A DNA stretch of 64,000 bases. Origin: Symmetrospora coprosmae (lineage: Eukaryota > Basidiomycota > Cystobasidiomycetes > Symmetrosporaceae). The notes below the pieces were generated by a model. That model searched no databases. It saw only the letters and a list, made by a program, of their open reading frames with translations, and was not told where the DNA came from. The stretch spans positions 248,001-312,000 of the forward strand of contig VUYT01000016.1 in the NCBI GenBank assembly GCA_008802785.1, in the 5' to 3' direction. The translations under genes and the position numbers were made by a program. Positions 16,830 through 28,285 of this stretch are shown in pieces; within the stretch, counting starts at the first letter, position 1; each line of letters opens with the position of its first letter.

Positions 16830-18841
16830 CTAAGAATACAAGTCCTCCTCTTCTTCGTATATCAGGTCTGCAAGGGGTGTCTCTTTAGTCGGTGATGCTG
16901 AAGTTGCGAGAACGCCTTGTTCAGTAGCCGAAGTATCCGCAGGTAGCTGCGGCTGCAGTCCATCAACTTCTGCCTCCATATCCTTGAGGAACTCCTCGTC
17001 CTCCTCGAAAGCACCATTTGAGCCGTCCAGCTCCTCGGTCTCGGTGATACTGGTCGAAAGTGAGGGTGTCGTGGTTGGCGAGGTGGCGCTCCCAGCGAGG
17101 GCGGATGGAAGAGCCGAAGTCGGTGGCTTGCTGGCGCTCTGCTCTAGCATCTCCATTTCCCTCAATACGTCTTCATCCTCGCCGAAATCAAAATCGTCAA
17201 AGTTGTCCTCGTCGCTCGCCGTTTGTGCGTTTCCAGCTATCAGGCCGGACCCGGCAATCTTGACATTCGATGGCTCGGTTGGCGCCACCGCTGGAGGTTT
17301 GGACGCCTTCGGCGGGCCGTAGAAGCTGGTTGCCCTGTGCTCAGCTTGCGCCTGGACATCCTTGCCCTTGCGCGATGGGCCTGCCTCCTCCTGCTCCATC
17401 GTTTCCATCTCGCGCATGGCCGCCTCGGCTTCCAAATCCATGTCAAAATCATCTGGCCCGTCGTCCAGGTCCAGCTCGACATCGTCAAACGCATTGATCG
17501 CCCCCGTCGCGCTTCGCTGCCGACCCTGCGCCATACCGCCGAAGACATCGGACGCCTGCGAAGGCGCGACCGAAGCTCGCGCGCCAAATAGGCGCGAGGC
17601 CAGGTCGCTTTCGTCTTCCTCATCGAGATCGTCCGCGGCCATACCATCGTCGCGGGACAATGCGCCGCCAGGCGACGAGGACGGAATATCGTCAAAGTAC
17701 GACTTCTTGGGCCGATTGGCGTCGGGAGAGCCGGCCTGCGAAGTGGTGACGGCGTCTTCCGCTGGGGCGGAGTCGCGCCCTATGACCCTGCTGTTCTGTC
17801 CAGCGTCATCATCGCTGTCGTTCTGCCCACGCTGCGGCAGGAAGATGCCGTTCGCTTCGTCTCGCCAAACCTTGATCTGGTACTGTGAGTGCCATAGCCC
17901 ATCGGTATCAGCTGACGACGCGGCGGAAAGGCACGACTACAGATAGGCGACGACTCACCTTGACGCCCTTCTTGTGGCACAGCTTCTCCACTTTGCGCAT
18001 CGTGTCTTTGAACGTGCCACTGGGAAACATCTGATGTGCCCAGAGCTGGTAGACAGTGCATAGGCGGCGGAGATCCTCGTGCTGTGGCGGCAAGTATGAC
18101 GGAAGCGAGATGGAATCCCGCCATGTCCGATTGTCAGCTTGGTATCCAGATGGCATATAGCGTCAGCAAGGAAACCGCGGTGCCCACCTCTTGACCCTTT
18201 CCCTTGACCTTGAAGCCCTGGAAGTTCTCCTTGAGCTTCTTGAGCCCACGTTCGCCCAGGAGCCTCTCCTCATTCATGAGTGCGCGCTTCCTGGGAGCCT
18301 TGCGTTTCTTCTCGCCGGCCTCGCCATCGATCTTGTCATCCATGCCCTCGTCGCCTTCGCCGTCCGCGCCGCCCGCCTTGCCCTTTCCTTTTCCCTTCCC
18401 GGCCTTGCCGTTGCCGAACGCCGTGATCCGGTCATCGATGACGCTGTCCTGCGTCGGGTCCGGTGCTCTTGCATCTGCGTGTCTGCCCTTGGTCAGCGGC
18501 GGTGGCAGCCGGAGGAGCGCGTCGTCGTCGTCGTCGTCGTTCCCGTCGCTTTCGACGCGGTCGAGATCCGCAAACAGGCGGTCGACGTCCTCTGCGGTCG
18601 TCCGGCCCGCAGGGCGCCTCTTGCTCGGATGCGGCGCCCTGTCGCTGCGCCTGCCGTTGCTCTTCGCCCCTGCATGTCTACTCTGCACGTCATCGTCGTC
18701 GCTCCCGTCGTCGCCCAGGAAGCGCGGTGCTGCTCGCTTCAGAGGACGCGACGTCTTGCCTGCTGGCGCGACAGAGGGGGGATGAGCCGGCGGCGGCGAG
18801 GACGAGCCAGAGTCGCTGAATGAGATGATGCGCGTAGTCAT
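16830..18841 (-). CDS. CSM3: Csm3/Swi3-family replication fork protection factor
   Basis: Exons are 18841-18188, 18081-17959 and 17882-16830, giving 609 aa. The conserved Swi3 domain is assembled across the first two introns: NEERLLGERGLKKLKENFQG and KGKGQE, then HEDLRRLCTVYQLWAHQMFP and the KVEKLCHKKGVK helix, at about residues 195-260. This is the part that binds Tof1/Swi1 (Timeless) to form the complex that stabilises stalled forks in the nucleus. The first 190 residues are acidic and basic disordered sequence. The long C-terminus is strongly acidic and holds two repeats of an FDDFDFGEDEDVLREMEMLE-like helix (near 17200 and 17440) and a final EEEEDLYS. The acceptor at 18082 was chosen because it joins KGKGQE directly to HEDLRRL. 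Confidence 0.88.
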
Positions 18842-19193
18842 GTCTGCGCAGGAGCGATGCGATGCTGTCTCTGCAGTTCCCTTGTCCCACACTCAGGGCA
18901 GTGCGAGAGAGGGCGACCCACCCACCCGCAAGCTCGAGTCGCGTAAACACGGGGGCTGCTCGAGAGGCGGAGTGGCGATTCAAGCATGTACCATCACACG
19001 GGGACCAGAGAACACAGCCGAGGCCTGAAGCATGTCACACGCTTCCCTCTTCACCTCGCCTTTCTGCATCAAGTCTAATCTCGGGGCCATAGCTATGGCT
19101 CCGGCAAACAGATTCGCTACACTTCCCTTGATTTACAACATGCACTCCAACGCCCTTCCCGTCGTGGAGTACCGCTGCGGCCTGCATTACGCG
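18842..19193. other. Intergenic: CSM3 promoter and FMP25-like 3' region
   Basis: A 352-bp stretch with no supported gene. It should contain the CSM3 promoter and the downstream region of the next minus-strand gene. Nothing specific was recognised. Confidence 0.4.
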
Positions 19194-21317
19194 TTAGTAT
19201 GCCAGTATACAGCCGTCGTGCCATCTGATTATCAGGCCGATGCGCTCGTCAGCCTTTATTTGCAATAAAAGCAGCATACTCGTGCCAATCGTTCGGACGA
19301 GTGACTCACATCCGCAAACGATTCGCTCCTCAAGTTTGTCCTTTCTCGACGCAAGCTGCAGCCGGTTGTGCGGCATGTGGCTCTTTGTCCCGCTGTGTAC
19401 GCTCTCTTCATGCACGATATTGCCGCTCTGCTTCTGCGACTCGATCTTGGCTTTCGTCTCTGCGCTGACTGGGTAGGGCAGCGGCGGGAGATGCTGCGGG
19501 ATGGACAGGTTGGAGCGCTTGCCCGTGCCAAGCTGGTAGTTGTCATTGTGCCCAAAGACGAAGACGTCGTTCCCAAAGGCCTGCTTCGAGACGAGGTCCT
19601 GCACAGCATTGGACAGCACGACTGCGGCGTGCGTCGATGAGATGGAGAGCGAGTGAACTGGGATAGGCTGGACGGTCTGCTCCGTCTCATTATACTCCTG
19701 CAGACCGGACACTGTCTTGACGCGTACTGGCACGCCCGAGCTGTTCCATTGCCCATTGCCCATCGCTGCAGGTCCCGTGAGAAGCCGTTCAGCTTGTGGT
19801 CTGGTCCGATCCGGACCAACATTCCCAGCTCTATAGTACCCACCTCCATACATGCCGTTGCCCGCCGCCAGGAGATCCTGATATATCCGGCGATCGCCTG
19901 ACTCGGTGTACTCGGTTCCCGCTGTTAATCGCAAGTCGGTCCGCTCGACGAGGAAGTAGCTTGTGTCTCCGCCCGCGTACAGTGCTTGTGGTTTGACACT
20001 GGAAGATTTTGGGTAGGCAGAGGCGATGCTGGCTTCTGTCGGCGCAGGAATAGTGGGGAAGGAGTAGCCAGTGCCCAGCCCGAGCTGGCCTAGGGAGTTA
20101 TTGCCCCATGCCAGAACCCGACCTTCTGTCGACAGGGCTAGACTGTGACGGTCTCCAGCAACCATTTGCTTGATGTTCAGGTTGCGCAAAGCTGGGATCT
20201 CTTTGAGAGCCGTGTCGAATCGGATGTCCCGGTCCGAAGCGACGGGTGGCTCTGTCGACCTCGTCGCGGATCCATCCTCGACCTTTTGCTTACTGGTGAT
20301 ACCCGAAAGGAGCAATCTACCTCCGCCGAGCTGTCCGCACTCATTGCTCTGCTCGTCCACCGCCGCACACAGGGCTCTTCCGTCCTCGGCCAGTGCGAGG
20401 AGGTGAGACCTCCCCGCGGATATGGCCACGATTTTGCGGTCCTTCCGCTCCTGATTGGCTGTTGTCATCTCTACAAAGTGCGCTCCAGGTCCGTGGTAAC
20501 CCAGGAGCCTCCAGAATACGGAGATGGATGGCAGCTGCTGCCCCTGCGATGTATCCGTCTGGTCCGCAAGCGAGGCGGGCACGATAAGCACCTTGCCTGC
20601 CTTTGTGCGGGCATAGATCTTGTTGGGTGTCAGCGCGACCTGCACAATGTCCTGCCCGCGCAGTGTGGGCGTAGGTGTGTCGGCTGTCGCGGAGAAGCCA
20701 GAGCCCCACTGCAAAAGATCGCCTTTTGCCGTGACGGCCACAGCATACGACTCGTGCAGGGCAAGATCGCGAAAGGCCTGGCCCGAGAGTGCATTGAGGT
20801 AGCGCGGCTTCTTGACGAGCGTCGCTGAGGAGGAGGAAGCGGCCGCGTCTGGCGCCACCACTTTCAGCCTGCAGGCGTGGGGGACGACGCAGAGCGTTCA
20901 GCTGACGCGCTACCGCTACCGAGCTGCAGCACGACCCTAGGAGACCCACCTATTGTTGCCCCAGAGGTGCACGCCGAGCGTTTCTGAGCCAGAATGGAGG
21001 TCTGCCGTCGGTGGAGGTGACTTCTTTCTGGGCTCCTTTGCGTCATTCTGAATCGGCGAGAGCACATCCCGCCCGAGCGAGTACACGCACAGCGCGGCCA
21101 AGGTCGCAGCCACCCCGCCTGCAACCACAGTTGTCCCTGTCCTTCCTCCAGAAGGCGCCCTCCTTATAGGCGATGATGCATTCGAGAGAGCGCGATTGGA
21201 TCCTACGCCGCTGCCCGATGCTCGCGATCCTGCCTGTAGAGCTCGCCGGCGTGCGTGGCTCTGGCGAAGGAGCCGGACAGGCAAGGTGCCGGGCATGAGG
21301 ATGCTTCGACTGCTCAT
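19194..21317 (-). CDS. FMP25: RCC1-repeat mitochondrial membrane protein (Fmp25-like)
   Basis: Exons are 21317-20950 and 20868-19194, giving 680 aa. The N-terminus is Arg/Ser-rich (mitochondrial targeting type), followed by one hydrophobic segment, TVVAGGVAATLAALCVYSLG (about 62-81). After it come RCC1 propeller blades: GVHLWGNNR, GDLLQWGSGF, ISAGRSHLLALAEDG, VAGDRHSLALSTEGRVLAWG with NNSLGQLGLG, and VFVFGHNDNYQLGTG. This architecture matches Fmp25 and its fungal homologues, linked to assembly of the cytochrome bc1 complex at the inner membrane. The C-terminal tail after RIVCG (from about 19315) looks unlike the family's usual end. A very short alternative intron there was considered and not accepted, so the exact stop is the weak point of the model. 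Confidence 0.78.
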
Positions 21318-21488
21318 GCCGTGTTGCTGCTGCTATATGAGGTGATTATATTGCGAGCCCCGAGTAGGCAGGACAGCTTCCCCTCCGTTGCGTCTTGCAA
21401 GGCTGCACGCCACCGCCCGGGACGGCCTCCGAGGCCCGCACGCACAGGCTGCAGGCGTCTATCGTGTGGTCAAGCCGATGCGGTCGCA
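21318..21488. promoter_or_regulatory. Short divergent promoter between FMP25-like and flavin monooxygenase genes
   Basis: The 171 bp between the two start codons must carry both promoters. There is no obvious TATA box. An in-frame ATG at 21255 for the monooxygenase would lie inside the neighbour's first exon and is not favoured. Confidence 0.35.
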
Positions 21489-23284
21489 ATGGTGACTGCA
21501 GTAGCACGCGGATCGCCTGCTATTGGCACAATCAAACGCGTAGCAGTCATCGGAGCCGGAGCGAGGTGCGAATCAATGGCGCGGACGGAGGGGTGGTGTC
21601 ATGGAGCTGAGCGAGATCCATCATCGCAGTGGACTGACCGCCATCAAGGAGCTGTTACGCCAAGGGTTCGAGGTTACAGCGTTCGAGGGTACGCGCAGTG
21701 TTCGTAAGCTGGATCGTGGTCTCCCGAGTCAGCTCACGCGTGCGCCACCACAGGCCGCTCGCGAGTCGGAGGCGCCTGGATCCGCTCGCCCAGTCCACCG
21801 GGCGAGTGCATCGTATCGTTCGACAAGGATGGAAGGCCCTTTCCGCAGACGAAGCGGCAGAAGCTCGCTCGAAACTATCCGACGGTGCTGGACCCGACTC
21901 CAATGTACCAGCTCCGCACGAACATCCCGTGCAATCAGATGGCGTACAGAGACACGCCGTTCAAGGAGGTGTCCAACAAGTTTCCGTGCGTTCCCATGTA
22001 CTCTGGAGCCAGACAGTGTGCAAGCGCTAGAACGCCGTCCGATGCCTGCGCACAGAACGGATCAAGAAGTCCTGGACTACCTCGAGGATTTCGCCCAGGG
22101 AATTAAGGATCGCATACGTTTCGAAACGCTGGTGAAGCGTATATACAAGGACTCGACAGAAGGCGACGACCGCTGGATCGTGGAGTCGGTGCAAGCCGAG
22201 CAGGCATACTCGGCGAGCGTCCCGTCCAGCAAGCGTGACTACTTCGACGCCATTTGCGACTGCTCCGGGCACTACTACGAGCCCAGCATACCCTACGTCA
22301 AGGGTCTCTGGCGGTACAAGAACAAGATACTGCACGGCAAGTGGTATAGAGGGCCCGAAGCCTACGAAGGGCAAAACGTGCTCATAGTCGGCAATAGCTC
22401 GAGCGGATACGACATGGCCCGGGAGATAGCCCTACTCTTCAAGAGCCAGGGGTCAGACAAGCGCGTCTATCAGTCTATGCGGCACAAAGTGGAGGTTGGC
22501 ATCGACCCGTCCGAGGGCCCAGAATGGGCATCACATCTCGAAGTCGTTGCGCCTCTGGATCACGCGACGGAGAACGAGATTGTCTTGACGGATGGCCGAC
22601 GCCTAAATGTCGATGTCGTCATGTTTGGGACCGGCTATCTCTACAGCTTCCCGTACTACCGGGATACCGACCAGCCCTTCGAGGCGCATCCTCTGACCAA
22701 GACACCACCAGTGCCGGCAGGCTGCGAAGCGCCGGATGACCTTGACCACGCTGCGGCCTTCCCCGTGGGCGGAGTAAGAGTGCACAACCTGGACGAGCAA
22801 TACCAAACCTTCTACTACCCTGATCCGACGCTTGCCTTCATCGCGCTTGGCAAGCAGATTATACCATGTGCGTGAGCAAATAGCAGCCGGTCAAGGAGCC
22901 GGTATACTGATTCGTCCTCAGCAGTCCCTCTGGCCCAATCGCAAGCGCATGCTGTAGCCAAATACTGGTCGGGCGCTCCCCTCTCCCTGCGGCACACCTC
23001 AGACCCGGAGGAGTCGGCTGCATTCCACAAGTACGGCGCTCCCAAGGTGAGTCCAGATTCAGATCCGCCTAATTCGTTAATGTCAGTTCGCACTGACGGA
23101 ATCTCGCTTCACCCAGGAGTTCGATTTGCAAGACGCGCTGCTGGATGCCGTTGGCGAGGGTCAGCATATTCCGGAGCAGCTGGCAGAGGTGAAAGAGGAC
23201 GGGACCTTCCCCGCAGTAGCCCGATGGCGGAGAGAGCAGAGGCCCTTTTGCAAGCAGCTTAGACACGAGACGCTAGGCTATTGA
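21489..23284 (+). CDS. Flavin-containing monooxygenase (FMO family)
   Basis: Exons are 21489-21565, 21630-21688, 21754-21985, 22056-22867, 22922-23046 and 23117-23284, giving 490 aa. The FAD site RVAVIGAGASGLTAIKELL lies at about residues 18-36. The FMO fingerprint F-x-G-x-x-x-H-x-x-x-P is represented by CDCSGHYYEPSIP, and the NADPH site by VLIVGNSSSGYDMAREIA. DVVMFGTGYLYSFPY is the usual late FMO/BVMO strand. Members oxygenate soft nucleophiles (S or N), or ketones in Baeyer-Villiger relatives; the substrate cannot be read from sequence. There is no signal peptide or C-terminal anchor, so the protein is probably cytosolic. Intron 1 interrupts the Rossmann fingerprint. No biosynthetic cluster partner flanks it. 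Confidence 0.85.
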
Positions 23285-23423
23285 ACTAAGGCTTGATCGT
23301 AAGCTATCATGTAGCCAATACAACTGAACACTAGTTGTTCGTAAAGCTGCCTTGTACATTTGCCGCCTCCCCGAGCACCGATTCTTCGCCGAGCTTTTGA
23401 ATGCGAGAGGCGCCCGCCGCGCT

Positions 23424-26163
23424 TTAGCGCCTGTCTCGGTCATCCCGCCTGTCTCGGTCGTCTCGCCTGTCCCGGTCGTCCCTTCTCCTCCTGTCGTCGT
23501 AATCGTCGCGTCGCCTATTGCCGTCCCGATCGCCCTCCCTGCGGTCTGCCCCAGCCTCTCTTGCCGAGGCACCACCACCGTTCCGCCTCATGTCCGGCGA
23601 GTCGCTGCGCTGCCGGTTGCTCCGCCTCGGCGGGCTCGCGCGACGCTCTCGCCCGCTCGTACTCGGTCGACGCCTGTCGTCATCAGACGAGTCCTCGTCG
23701 CTGGTGCCGCGGCGCCTCCTGCGGGTGGGAGGGGGCGTGCTCGAGCGGCGCCTCTTTGTCTTGGGCTTGCGGTCGACGCTGTCGCGCGAATCGCGCGAGG
23801 ATGATCGGCGACGGCGGTCGCGGTCGGACGGCCTGCGCCTGCTGCGGCGGCGGCGCGAATCGTCCGACGACTCCGAGTCGGACGAGCTGCTCTCGCTGCT
23901 GCTCGACGAGATGGAGGACGACGAGTCCGACTCGGACTCCGAGGTCACATCGCCGTTGGCTGCTCGGGCTGCTGCGATGGCCTGCTGCTGCGCGAGCAGA
24001 AGAGCAGGCGCGGACTGGTAGCGTGGACAGGAGTTGTCAGCGGCAGACCTCGGGCAATTGGCAAAATGAGCACGCGACCGCCCACCTTGAGATGCTCTCG
24101 CATGTCCTCGGTCAGTGCGCCGAGCTCGATGGACGTGAAGAAATTGATGGAGAAGCGCGTATTCTTGGGGTGGTCCTTCGGGAAGAGCCCCTCGAAGAAC
24201 GGGCGCATGGCCGGTGTCTCAAAGAAGCGCTTCTTCATGTTGATCAAACCTAGATTCTCGAGAATCTCGGTAAACATGATCTTAATGAAGATGCGTGAGG
24301 ACGAGGTCGTGTCCTCCTCGGTCATCTTCATGACGTCCATGGCGGACCAGGGGACGGCATCGCTCGCAAAGAGGTGCCCGAAGAAGCGGGCAATGTTGCG
24401 CAGGCGGTTCGTCTCATACCGGTGGATGGTATCGTAGTACGTGCGGAACGACTGCTCGAACGCCATGCTCCACAGCTGGTTGATCTTGGCGAGGCGCTCG
24501 CCCATCAGGCCGTAGAACTTGGAGTACGTGCGCTCCTGCGAGCAGCACTCGATAATCATGTTGCACAGCTCGCTCTCTTGGCCCGGCGCAAACTGCAGCT
24601 TGAGCAGCTTGTGCACAGCCTCTTCAAAGTCGAGCGCCGACATGATGGTGAGGTAGATTGTCCTGCGCAGATTGACGAGGTTCTGCTCGGTGTGGTCGTG
24701 AATGTCCACAGTACCGTCGGCATTGATTCCGGTCCCGACGTCTTCCTCCTCCTCCTCGTCTTCGTCGTCCTCCTCGGATCCGCTCCCGCCAGACTCTTCC
24801 TCGCTGCTGTCGCCAAGGATCTCCCGCTTCATCTCCTTGTATTTTGCCTCATTCTCGTTGAAGCTCGGGTCAAGCTTGAAGATGTTGAGCGTGTCCTGCA
24901 CGTTGAGCTCGTCGTCCAGGCTCAGGCGGTGCGTGATGATGTCGTCTTCCTCGACGAGATCGAGCCCTTCTGGCACGATGGGATTGTCCTTGAACTTCTC
25001 CCTCCTGACCTGGAAGAGGACTTCGATCATGTACTGGACGCGCTTCTCGACCCCGCTCTCGTGGAGGATGGCCCTGAAGCGCTCAAACACGCCGTTGTTG
25101 GCTTTGGGCGAGGCCTCGGCCAGGAAGGCGCCAACCTCGCGCATGAGACCGACCGCAATCTCGACACTGTCGCTCGTCGGGTTCTCGAGGAGGAGGACGA
25201 GCATCTGGAGTGCGACAATCTCGTGTGCGACCTGCTGATTGACAAGCTGCGCGATGAAGGTGGTCGTTGCGATGCAGGACGGCTGAAGGAGCGGCAAGGT
25301 GAGAAGAGATCGAATCAGCTTTCATTGATGTGGAGAGTGACCATCTCCACCCCGCCGCGACCTACCTTGTCATTGCGCTTGAAGCTTCTTCTGAACTGGC
25401 TGATGAGGCGGACTAGGAGCAGCTCGCCGACTTGAGGCAGCTTGGTATTCACGATGGCTGTGAGCGCGGCAAAGACGGGAGTGAACGGCAGGGAGGAGGC
25501 CTGGGCGCGCATCATGGAGCGGCAGAAGAGGCCCCTCCCTCGGATGAGGTTCTCCCCAAACAGCTCTGGGACAATCTGCTTGATGTTGGCAACGTTGACC
25601 TTGTTGATGAGACCGTTGATGCTCTTCCGGAGGGCGTCCCAGGAGAGACGCTGGAACTCTGGAGATGCGCCGCCCTGGAGCGCGGCCGTCTCGCCCATGA
25701 TGGCTCGCAGCCTGTGCGGCGGCATGTAGGCACCTCCTGCTCGCGTCATTGCCATCCGTGCCACCTCGGCCTTTGGGTCCTCCTTGGCCTTTGCTGCTGC
25801 GCCTGCGCCTGCTCCTGGGTCAGCGCCGGCCAACTCTGCCTCAGCGGCCCTGATGGCGGCCTGGCGCTCTCGCTCTCTGCGCCGTTCCGGATCTACATCG
25901 TAGATGCGTGCTGCATCCCCGCCGTTCCTGGCTGCACCGTTTTCGAGAGCGGCGTCTCTCGGGGAGGTTGACCTGGAAGGGAGAGAGCAGCCAGAACAGG
26001 GCCGACAGTTCGCAGAGCACACGACAAGGGGGAGATTATCCCATCAGTACAAGAGCTCAGAGCCTACCGAGATGAGATGGTTCTAAAGGTCGCAGCTGCC
26101 CACTCACCGCTTTCGCTTTGAGCCAGCGAGGCCGTCATGGGGAGGTGGGAGGACGTCGGCCAT
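23424..26163 (-). CDS. CWC22: Pre-mRNA-splicing factor Cwc22
   Basis: Exons are 26163-26108, 25972-25366, 25282-24086 and 24014-23424, giving 816 aa. Exon joins reproduce family sequence exactly, for example RRSFKRNDK joined to PSCIATTTFIAQLVNQQVAHE. Order of parts: short basic N-terminus; PPHRLRAIMG; MIF4G domain (about 90-330) that in animals and fungi contacts the exon-junction helicase eIF4A3; an acidic linker rich in Glu/Asp (about 380-420); MA3 domain with NLRRTIYLTIMSALDFEEA and RFSINFFTSIELGALTEDMR; and an Arg/Ser/Asp-rich tail from about residue 620. The tail ends in a DRDRRD repeat (23424-23480). It acts in the activated spliceosome. It is divergent from ECM2, another spliceosome factor. 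Confidence 0.95.
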
Positions 26164-26310
26164 GGTTCGAGGCCACGACGCTACTGGTCGAGACGATGCG
26201 CTGCGCGCTGAATGCTGCGTCCGCGTCTGCGTGTGCGTATGAGTCTGACAGCTCTCTGCGTCTATTGTGTGCGATGCAAGGGAGTTCGAGAGAGCTCAAG
26301 GTGCGCCGTC

Positions 26311-26328
26311 TGGCTGGCTGGCTGGCTG
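26311..26328. repeat. (TGGC)n microsatellite
   Basis: Four and a half perfect tandem copies of TGGC in the CWC22-ECM2 intergenic region. Confidence 0.8.
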
Positions 26329-26514
26329 TCCATCGCATCCCATCCCCCCCTAAATTTCGCAGAGGGTGGGCCAACAGGTGACTGACTCCCGACCAACGCA
26401 ACCAACTCGAGTAGGGGCAGGAAGATGCAGAAAGCAACAGGAAGGCGTGAGTTGGCGCACACTCTTGCTGTGTCTGGGTCCTCAGCGGCGATTGAATGGG
26501 GAGCTGACGCCCGC

Positions 26515-26533
26515 GCTTGCTTGCTTGCTTGCT
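26515..26533. repeat. (GCTT)n microsatellite
   Basis: Nearly five perfect copies of GCTT about 200 bp upstream of the ECM2 start. Confidence 0.8.
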
Positions 26534-26730
26534 GTACTTCATCCCACCTCAGGCGACATCAACAGTGAGCCGCGCTGCAATTGAGCTGGATGCGGGCTCG
26601 GTGCAGCGCATTCTGATGAGCAATAACCTCCTGCATCTACACAACTGAGCAGCTGCCGGCGGAGAAGATGCTGTGCGTTTGCCTGGAGCACGGACGTTCA
26701 CAGGGCGACAGGCAGGCCGACTGACGACAC

Positions 26731-28017
26731 ATGCCCAAATCTCCCCAATCCACGCCGCGACTGCAGGAATTCCCCATCGTGTGCGAAAGCTGCCTCGGTC
26801 CTAATCCTGTGAGTTTGTGCCCGCTCCGACGTCAGCACACTCGCCTGCCTAGCTGACCTCTGGGCTGCCATCCATCCAGTATGTTCGGATGGTGCGTGTC
26901 TCCCTCTGTCTCTGCAGCCCGGAAATTCGGAGAGACGCAAGCCTGACATCCATCCATCGTGCACAGAGCAAGCAGAATCTAGGCGCAGAGTGCAAGATCT
27001 GCACGCGGCCCTTCACCATCTTCCGGTGGCAGCCCGGATCAGGGGCACGCTTCAAGAAGACGGAAGTGTGCCAGACGTGTGCAAAGTCGCGCAACGTCTG
27101 CCAGACGTGTCTGCTCGACCTCCAGTTCGGCCTTCCGACCAACGTCCGCGACACGGCCCTCGGCATAAAGACAAAGGCGCCCACCAGCGACATCAACCGC
27201 GAGTACCACGCACAGAACTTGGAAAATGCGCACGAGACGGGGATAGAAGGGTACAGCGGGGCGAGCGGGGCAGTCAATTTCGGGAAAGCGGACCCGGCGG
27301 GCAAGGAGATGCTCAAGAAGCTCGCGCGCGCGGACCCGTACTACAACAGGAGCAGGCCGCACCTATGTGCTGCCTACGCCAAAGGTCATTGCCCAAGAGG
27401 GGACGCCTGCCCGCATAGGCACGAACTGCCAGCAGAGGAGGTAGGAGGGTTGAGCAAGCAGAATGGCAAGGGTCAGTATGGGTCATACTCGTTACGCTTG
27501 CTACAATCATAGACGTCCACCGTTTGAAATGCTGACGAACCGCTTCGCGCCCCCAGCCACCGACTCTTCTGGCCGCAAGATGCTCTCATCAGTCGCTGCA
27601 TCGTCCGGCCTCGCTCCTCCCGCCGACGAAGCCATCACAAGCCTGTACTTCACGTCCATTCCATCATCGCACAACACCGTCGACGCCTTGACGGCCTTCA
27701 TCGCGCCGCTCCTGCCGGAGGCGTCCAACCCAGCGAACGACGGAGCGGGCCTCAAGTCCATCGTCCCCGTATCCGCCACGCGCTGCGCATTCGTCAACTT
27801 CCGCACCCGGTCAGACGCAGAGGAGGTCGCGAACAAGCTCGCCATGCGCAATATCGCGAGTGGGAGCGCAAGTGCGGCGCAGGTCAAGATCAGCTATGGC
27901 GAGGAGGAGGTCGGCGTGCAATGGGGTAGGAGCCGTAAACCCAAGGTTGCGGCGACGGCGACGGCGACGGCGACCGTAACGACGGCTGCTTCAACGACGG
28001 ACGCAGTAGGCGCTTAG
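26731..28017 (+). CDS. ECM2: Ecm2/Slt11 (RBM22-type) spliceosome factor
   Basis: Exons are 26731-26808, 26880-26891, 26967-27471 and 27557-28017, giving 351 aa. The spliced N-terminus reads [36 protein letters not shown], the exact RBM22/Cwf5 zinc-binding pattern, followed by [25 protein letters not shown] finger ([19 protein letters not shown], about 208-226) and an RRM (SLYFTSIP to VKISYGEEE, about 245-330) follow. The protein binds U6 and intron RNA in the catalytic spliceosome. The second exon is only 12 nt (YVRM). The following 75-nt intron has no stop in frame, so retention would add 25 residues just before the CKIC motif. The C-terminus ends in an Ala/Thr repeat encoded by GCGACG units near 27951-27975. 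It is divergent from CWC22. Confidence 0.92.
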
Positions 28018-28285
28018 CGTGATGTCTTGCTGGCCGGTATTGGGGGTGCACATGTGTTGAGGCGCGCTCTTGTTGTAGCAGTCCCGCATGAACTTGCGTG
28101 TTGGCGTAGGAGCCCGTTCATGGCGAAGAGACACCAGCGTTGAAAGCAGCTTTGCACTGTGACTGCGAGGCTGAATTTTAATGATGTCTTCTGTCGGGCT
28201 TGTCGCAATCAGGCACGCTGCCTCCCTTGGCCCGCGGAGATGCTCCGCTCCTGCAGCTCGACTCCCACAGCACACACCAGCAGCC

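Larger units (their letters stand above)
26164..26730. promoter_or_regulatory. Divergent promoter shared by CWC22 and ECM2
   Basis: The 567 bp separate the two start codons. It contains two tetranucleotide repeats, (TGGC)4 at 26311-26328 and (GCTT)4-5 at 26515-26533, plus a C-run at 26345-26351. No defined transcription-factor site was recognised. No coding region is supported inside it. Confidence 0.5.

Noticed and set aside
19194-19320. A 31-nt intron near the end of the FMP25-like gene
   Set aside because: GTGAGT and a CGAG acceptor exist, but 31 nt is too short for the splicing seen in this window, and the resulting frame does not restore a family-like C-terminus.
24374-25435. Open frame of 353 codons on the plus strand
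   Set aside because: It is antisense to CWC22 exon 3, which matches its family throughout; the frame is open only because of the codon bias of the real gene.
27472-27515. A 31-nt intron in ECM2 giving a longer join into NRFAPP
   Set aside because: Too short; the 85-nt intron 27472-27556 has a good CTGAC branch site and keeps frame.
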